The translations under genes were made by a program, and so were the position numbers. The notes under the pieces were generated by a model that ran no database searches, was not told where the DNA came from, and was given only the letters and a program-made list of their open reading frames with translations. Below are positions 21,522 through 23,942 of a stretch of DNA of 23,942 nt, piece after piece (within the stretch, counting starts at the first letter, position 1; each line of letters begins with the position of its first letter). Location of the stretch: the IMG/VR virus record IMGVR_UViG_3300017743_000122, positions 1 to 23,942 of that record; one strand, given 5' to 3'. Origin of the DNA: a virus.

Positions 21522-23372
21522 TCACCAAGTGTTCACGAACGACTTCACCGGCTTTGCCGGCTTATTGCTTGATTTTAGCGGTCTCTTGCCCCCTGATTCC
21601 AGTTTCTCGCGTAAGTTTTCCCACATCGTCAACTTAGGCAAACGCCTGGAATACAACAGCATGGCGGCATAGGCATAAACAAAACAGTCAAGGGCTTCGT
21701 TTCTTGCTGATGCTTTCTTGACGTATTCCCTGATTGGAAAACCTCTGTGAAAACGCAAGCGCATTTTCTCGCTGGTTAGCTGCTGGAAATACTCATGATC
21801 AGCAGCTAAGCCAAAGTTAATGCTGCCTAAGCCTTCCTTATGACGCATGCGGCCAAATAAAGTCGTTTTGATTGTGTCAGTGCCCAGAATGTATAAAACG
21901 ACGCCCTTTTTAATTGTTTTACCGCGCCAGCTCACATCAACTTTGCTGCCCTTACCTAGCGCCGCGCTGTTGCGTTTGCTGCTGCCTTTGATCGGCACAG
22001 CGCCTTGACGCAATCTGTCCCGCACATAGTTATAGGTCTCATGCGTGCAGTGACCGCCTGAGTCAATCGCCATCTGAGCAATCGTCAGATGTTTCCCACC
22101 TTCTGTGTCCCATTCAGTTTTAAGGACTTGATCTAGCTGGCCCCAAACCTCAACAGCAGTTGGATCACCCATCAACTTTTGATGCCAGATCAACCAAGCT
22201 GTTTCACCTGCGCCCCATCCCCACACCGACACTTCAAGACGATCGTCTTGTACGTCAACACCAGCCGTCAACAGCACAACGCCTTCAGGACAAGTGCCCG
22301 GCTTGTACTGCAGACGCTTTGCCATCAAGCCATCAGCGTTGACCTGTGCCGCAAAGTCCTCACTAAACGTTTCTGCCAGCCTCGTATTGACAAAGGTTCG
22401 CAATGCTGCCGGGTCAGTCTTAGCCCGCAAGAAATCCTCAGCAAGCTGACTCCAGCTCGCCCAGCCAAGCGGGCTATACAAGCCATTCAGCTGGAAGCCT
22501 GCCGTCTTCCCGTCAAAAGGTGCATGGTTCCGCCACTCGCCCTGTGGCAAGAATCGCGTCTTGTGATGCTCTTCAAAACGCTCCTTGCAATGCTCGCACT
22601 CATATTGCGCCGTCTCAGGCTTACCCTTCTCCCACTTCAGCCGCGGCCACTGCAGATGTTGAAACTCTCCACAGGCTGGACAAGGCACGTAGTAATAACG
22701 CCGATCTGAATTAAGAAACTCAGTCTCGATACGGCTGAAGTCTTTGACGGTCGGCGTTGACGTAAGCAAGATCTTGCGCCGTGCAAATGTCGTCGTCCTT
22801 CTTTCCGCAAGGCTCACAGGATCGCCCTCCCCTTGGATCTCCTGCATCGCGTCGATCTCATCCATAAACAAGAATCGACACGGCGCAGACCTAAGACCAG
22901 TCGCAGAATTGGCACCTGTCAACAACATGATCCCGCCAGGAAACTCTTTGGCAAACATCGTGTTGCCGCTATCCCTTGACCTGGCCGGTGCAATCTTCTG
23001 AGCCAGTCTTGGCGTGTCCTGGATCATGCTTTCCAGCCTCTGCTTTGACAGACGCTTTGCCATCTCAATCGTTGGCTGGACGCACAACATCGGCCCCGGT
23101 GCATGGTCGATCACATAGCCCAGAAAGTTGCTGCCCGCTTCAGTCTTCCCAGACTGTGCGCTGAACATCATCACCACACGCTGCACAGGGTGATCACTAG
23201 ACAAGCAATCCATTGGCTCGCGTAAGTACGGCGTTCTATCCGTACGCCACAACCCAGGCTCAGCACTCGCCTTGCTGCTCAGCCTTCGATACTTATCAGA
23301 CCATTCAGAAACAGTCAGCGGCTGCTCAGGTCGCAGCCCTTCCAAAAAACCTTCGCGGTACGGATTAAGCAT
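21522..23372 (-). CDS. terL: Terminase large subunit, GpA family
   Basis: This is a 616-residue packaging motor and nuclease. Counting from the ATG at 23372, the Walker A-like motif FSAQSGKTE covers residues about 70-78, with Lys76. FLFMDEID covers 167-174 and is the Walker B motif, with Asp171 and Glu172. Two CxxC pairs (CPAC at about 231-234, CEHC at about 259-262) form a zinc ribbon typical of GpA proteins. GVDVQDDRLEV near 371-381 begins the nuclease domain, with Asp373 a likely metal ligand. Length is close to lambda gpA (641). An in-frame GTG one codon upstream (23375) is possible. It overlaps the small terminase by 8 bases and is followed 1 base later by the gpW-like gene. Confidence 0.93.
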   Translation of the reverse strand: MLNPYREGFLEGLRPEQPLTVSEWSDKYRRLSSKASAEPGLWRTDRTPYLREPMDCLSSDHPVQRVVMMFSAQSGKTEAGSNFLGYVIDHAPGPMLCVQPTIEMAKRLSKQRLESMIQDTPRLAQKIAPARSRDSGNTMFAKEFPGGIMLLTGANSATGLRSAPCRFLFMDEIDAMQEIQGEGDPVSLAERRTTTFARRKILLTSTPTVKDFSRIETEFLNSDRRYYYVPCPACGEFQHLQWPRLKWEKGKPETAQYECEHCKERFEEHHKTRFLPQGEWRNHAPFDGKTAGFQLNGLYSPLGWASWSQLAEDFLRAKTDPAALRTFVNTRLAETFSEDFAAQVNADGLMAKRLQYKPGTCPEGVVLLTAGVDVQDDRLEVSVWGWGAGETAWLIWHQKLMGDPTAVEVWGQLDQVLKTEWDTEGGKHLTIAQMAIDSGGHCTHETYNYVRDRLRQGAVPIKGSSKRNSAALGKGSKVDVSWRGKTIKKGVVLYILGTDTIKTTLFGRMRHKEGLGSINFGLAADHEYFQQLTSEKMRLRFHRGFPIREYVKKASARNEALDCFVYAYAAMLLYSRRLPKLTMWENLREKLESGGKRPLKSSNKPAKPVKSFVNTW

Positions 23373-23856
23373 CACACAGCTCGATCAAACATTGCCTGTG
23401 CTCCTGCACCAACATCTGATGGATGCGTGACGGATCACTTTCCCCAGCCAGCTCGTTGCTCAAACGATCAGCAAGGTTCGCCAATGATTCGCGCACCGCT
23501 CGCGCCATCGCAAAGCTTTCCTTCTGCACCTGCGCAGCTGGCACTAAATCTTGCAACTGCTGCTCTGTACTAATCCTCGCCAGCTCCGCGTTGTAGTGCT
23601 CTTTCCTTGCGCGGCTTGTGTAAAAGTCCGGGACCTCTTCTTCTGGCGTCCTAATAACCTCAGCAACTCTCACCGGATCTAACTGGCGTGGAGCCATCGT
23701 TGCAGTCCATATTTTGCTGGCTTTGTCCAAATCCATTGCCTTTTTCTTGCCTCCGTTGTCAACCAAAGCATCATCTAATCTCCCGTCCTTGATTGCCTTA
23801 TAAACCGCTTGGCGACTGACTCCTGTCACCTTTGCAAAGGTGGCCGGGCTAACCAT
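23365..23856 (-). CDS. terS: Terminase small subunit, Nu1-like
   Basis: This is a 163-residue protein. Residues about 4-27 (PATFAKVTGVSRQAVYKAIK) form a helix-turn-helix near the N-terminus, as in lambda Nu1, used to bind the packaging site. The middle is charged, and the C-terminal half (EHYNAELARISTEQQLQDLV, PAAQVQKESFAMARAVRESL, ANLADRLSNELAG) is helical, like the oligomerisation and large-subunit contact region of this family; the (L)VPA..V.......R..R..L..L..R(L) signature is typical. I chose ATG 23856; an in-frame GTG at 23865 adds three residues. Neither has a good ribosome site. It is the first gene of the visible operon, preceded by the repeat cluster at 23866-23917. Confidence 0.85.
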   Translation of the reverse strand: MVSPATFAKVTGVSRQAVYKAIKDGRLDDALVDNGGKKKAMDLDKASKIWTATMAPRQLDPVRVAEVIRTPEEEVPDFYTSRARKEHYNAELARISTEQQLQDLVPAAQVQKESFAMARAVRESLANLADRLSNELAGESDPSRIHQMLVQEHRQCLIELCDA

Positions 23857-23865
23857 TTCACTCAC

Positions 23866-23917
23866 TTGGTTGTCACTTGGTTGTCAAAATCTTAGCTTGG
23901 TTGACAATTGGTTGACA
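23866..23917 (-). repeat. Four 10-base repeats upstream of the small terminase gene
   Basis: On the plus strand TTGGTTGTCA occurs at 23866-23875 and 23877-23886, and TTGGTTGACA at 23897-23906 and 23908-23917. They form two pairs with 11-base spacing inside each pair and a 20-base step between the middle copies. The spacing near one and two helical turns suggests protein binding on one DNA face. TTGTCAA and TTGACAA are also inverted copies of each other, so each repeat carries a half-palindrome. Confidence 0.8.
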
Positions 23918-23918
23918 A
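23889..23918 (-). promoter_or_regulatory. Weak candidate promoter for the packaging operon
   Basis: On the minus strand TTGTCA (23918-23913) is followed after 18 bases by TAAGAT (23894-23889), a 5/6 and 4/6 match to bacterial consensus. The upstream repeat pair covers the -35 and spacer and the downstream pair covers the region after the -10, an operator-like layout. No direct evidence of use. Confidence 0.3.
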
Positions 23919-23942
23919 ACTCCACGCTAAATGAAAAACGAG

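Noticed and set aside
23866-23917. Repeat cluster as a CRISPR array
   Set aside because: The units are 10 bases with spacings of 11 and 20 and no spacer-like unique segments; this fits protein-binding sites instead.
23901-23932. Perfect TTGACA boxes on the plus strand as a forward promoter
   Set aside because: No reasonable -10 box lies 16-18 bases downstream, and no plus-strand gene is visible. The window ends at 23942, so it cannot be fully excluded.

Overview
This window is the head-and-tail (morphogenesis) module of a tailed, double-stranded DNA phage or prophage with a long non-contractile (siphovirus) tail. Every convincing gene lies on the minus strand, so the operon reads from about 23.9 kb down to 1. 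Its order follows the lambda plan: small terminase, large terminase (GpA type), gpW-like connector, lambda-type portal, protease-scaffold-capsid polyprotein, small head proteins, FII-like connector, tail terminator, tail tube, tail chaperones, tape measure, L-like and K-like tip proteins, J-like tip protein, three further tail proteins and a long fiber. The likely host is a marine bacterium, probably a picocyanobacterium. That is inference: it rests on a small secreted beta-barrel-like protein of a type I associate with marine cyanophages, on the fiber style (an opening KITALTEL motif and GHITA-type repeats), on frequent absence of clear Shine-Dalgarno sites, and on moderate base composition. 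No integrase, repressor or attachment site is visible, so prophage and lytic phage cannot be told apart.

Layout. 23.86-23.94 kb: four copies of a 10-base repeat just upstream of the small terminase gene. 19.36-23.86 kb: packaging and portal genes. 16.85-19.38 kb: one large gene fusing two accessory domains, an HK97-type (S78) prohead protease, a helical scaffold segment and the major capsid protein. 15.37-16.81 kb: small head, connector and tail-completion genes. 14.48-15.42 kb: tail tube. 13.79-14.45 kb: two tail assembly chaperone reading frames joined by a canonical -1 slippery site. 11.73-13.78 kb: tape measure. 6.59-11.74 kb: tail tip. 4.90-6.60 kb: three tail proteins, two of which are paralogous tail-tube-like proteins. 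0.82-4.88 kb: fiber with two repeat arrays and a probable seven-bladed propeller. 1-0.76 kb: small accessory genes, including a secreted barrel-like protein with its own terminator.

How it fits together. Genes are packed with 1-14 base overlaps or gaps, as in a translationally coupled late operon. Two breaks in the packing stand out. After the capsid gene and after the tail-tube gene, the two proteins needed in the highest copy number, there is a hairpin followed by a run of U that ends directly at the next start codon. These look like partial terminators that lower expression of the downstream genes. The frameshift signal adds a second layer of dosage control in the tail. The most interesting items are the frameshift element, the paired hairpins, the multi-domain capsid polyprotein, the terminase-proximal repeats, the fiber propeller and the duplicated tube-like proteins after the tip gene. 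I saw no defence system, CRISPR array, tRNA or insertion sequence.
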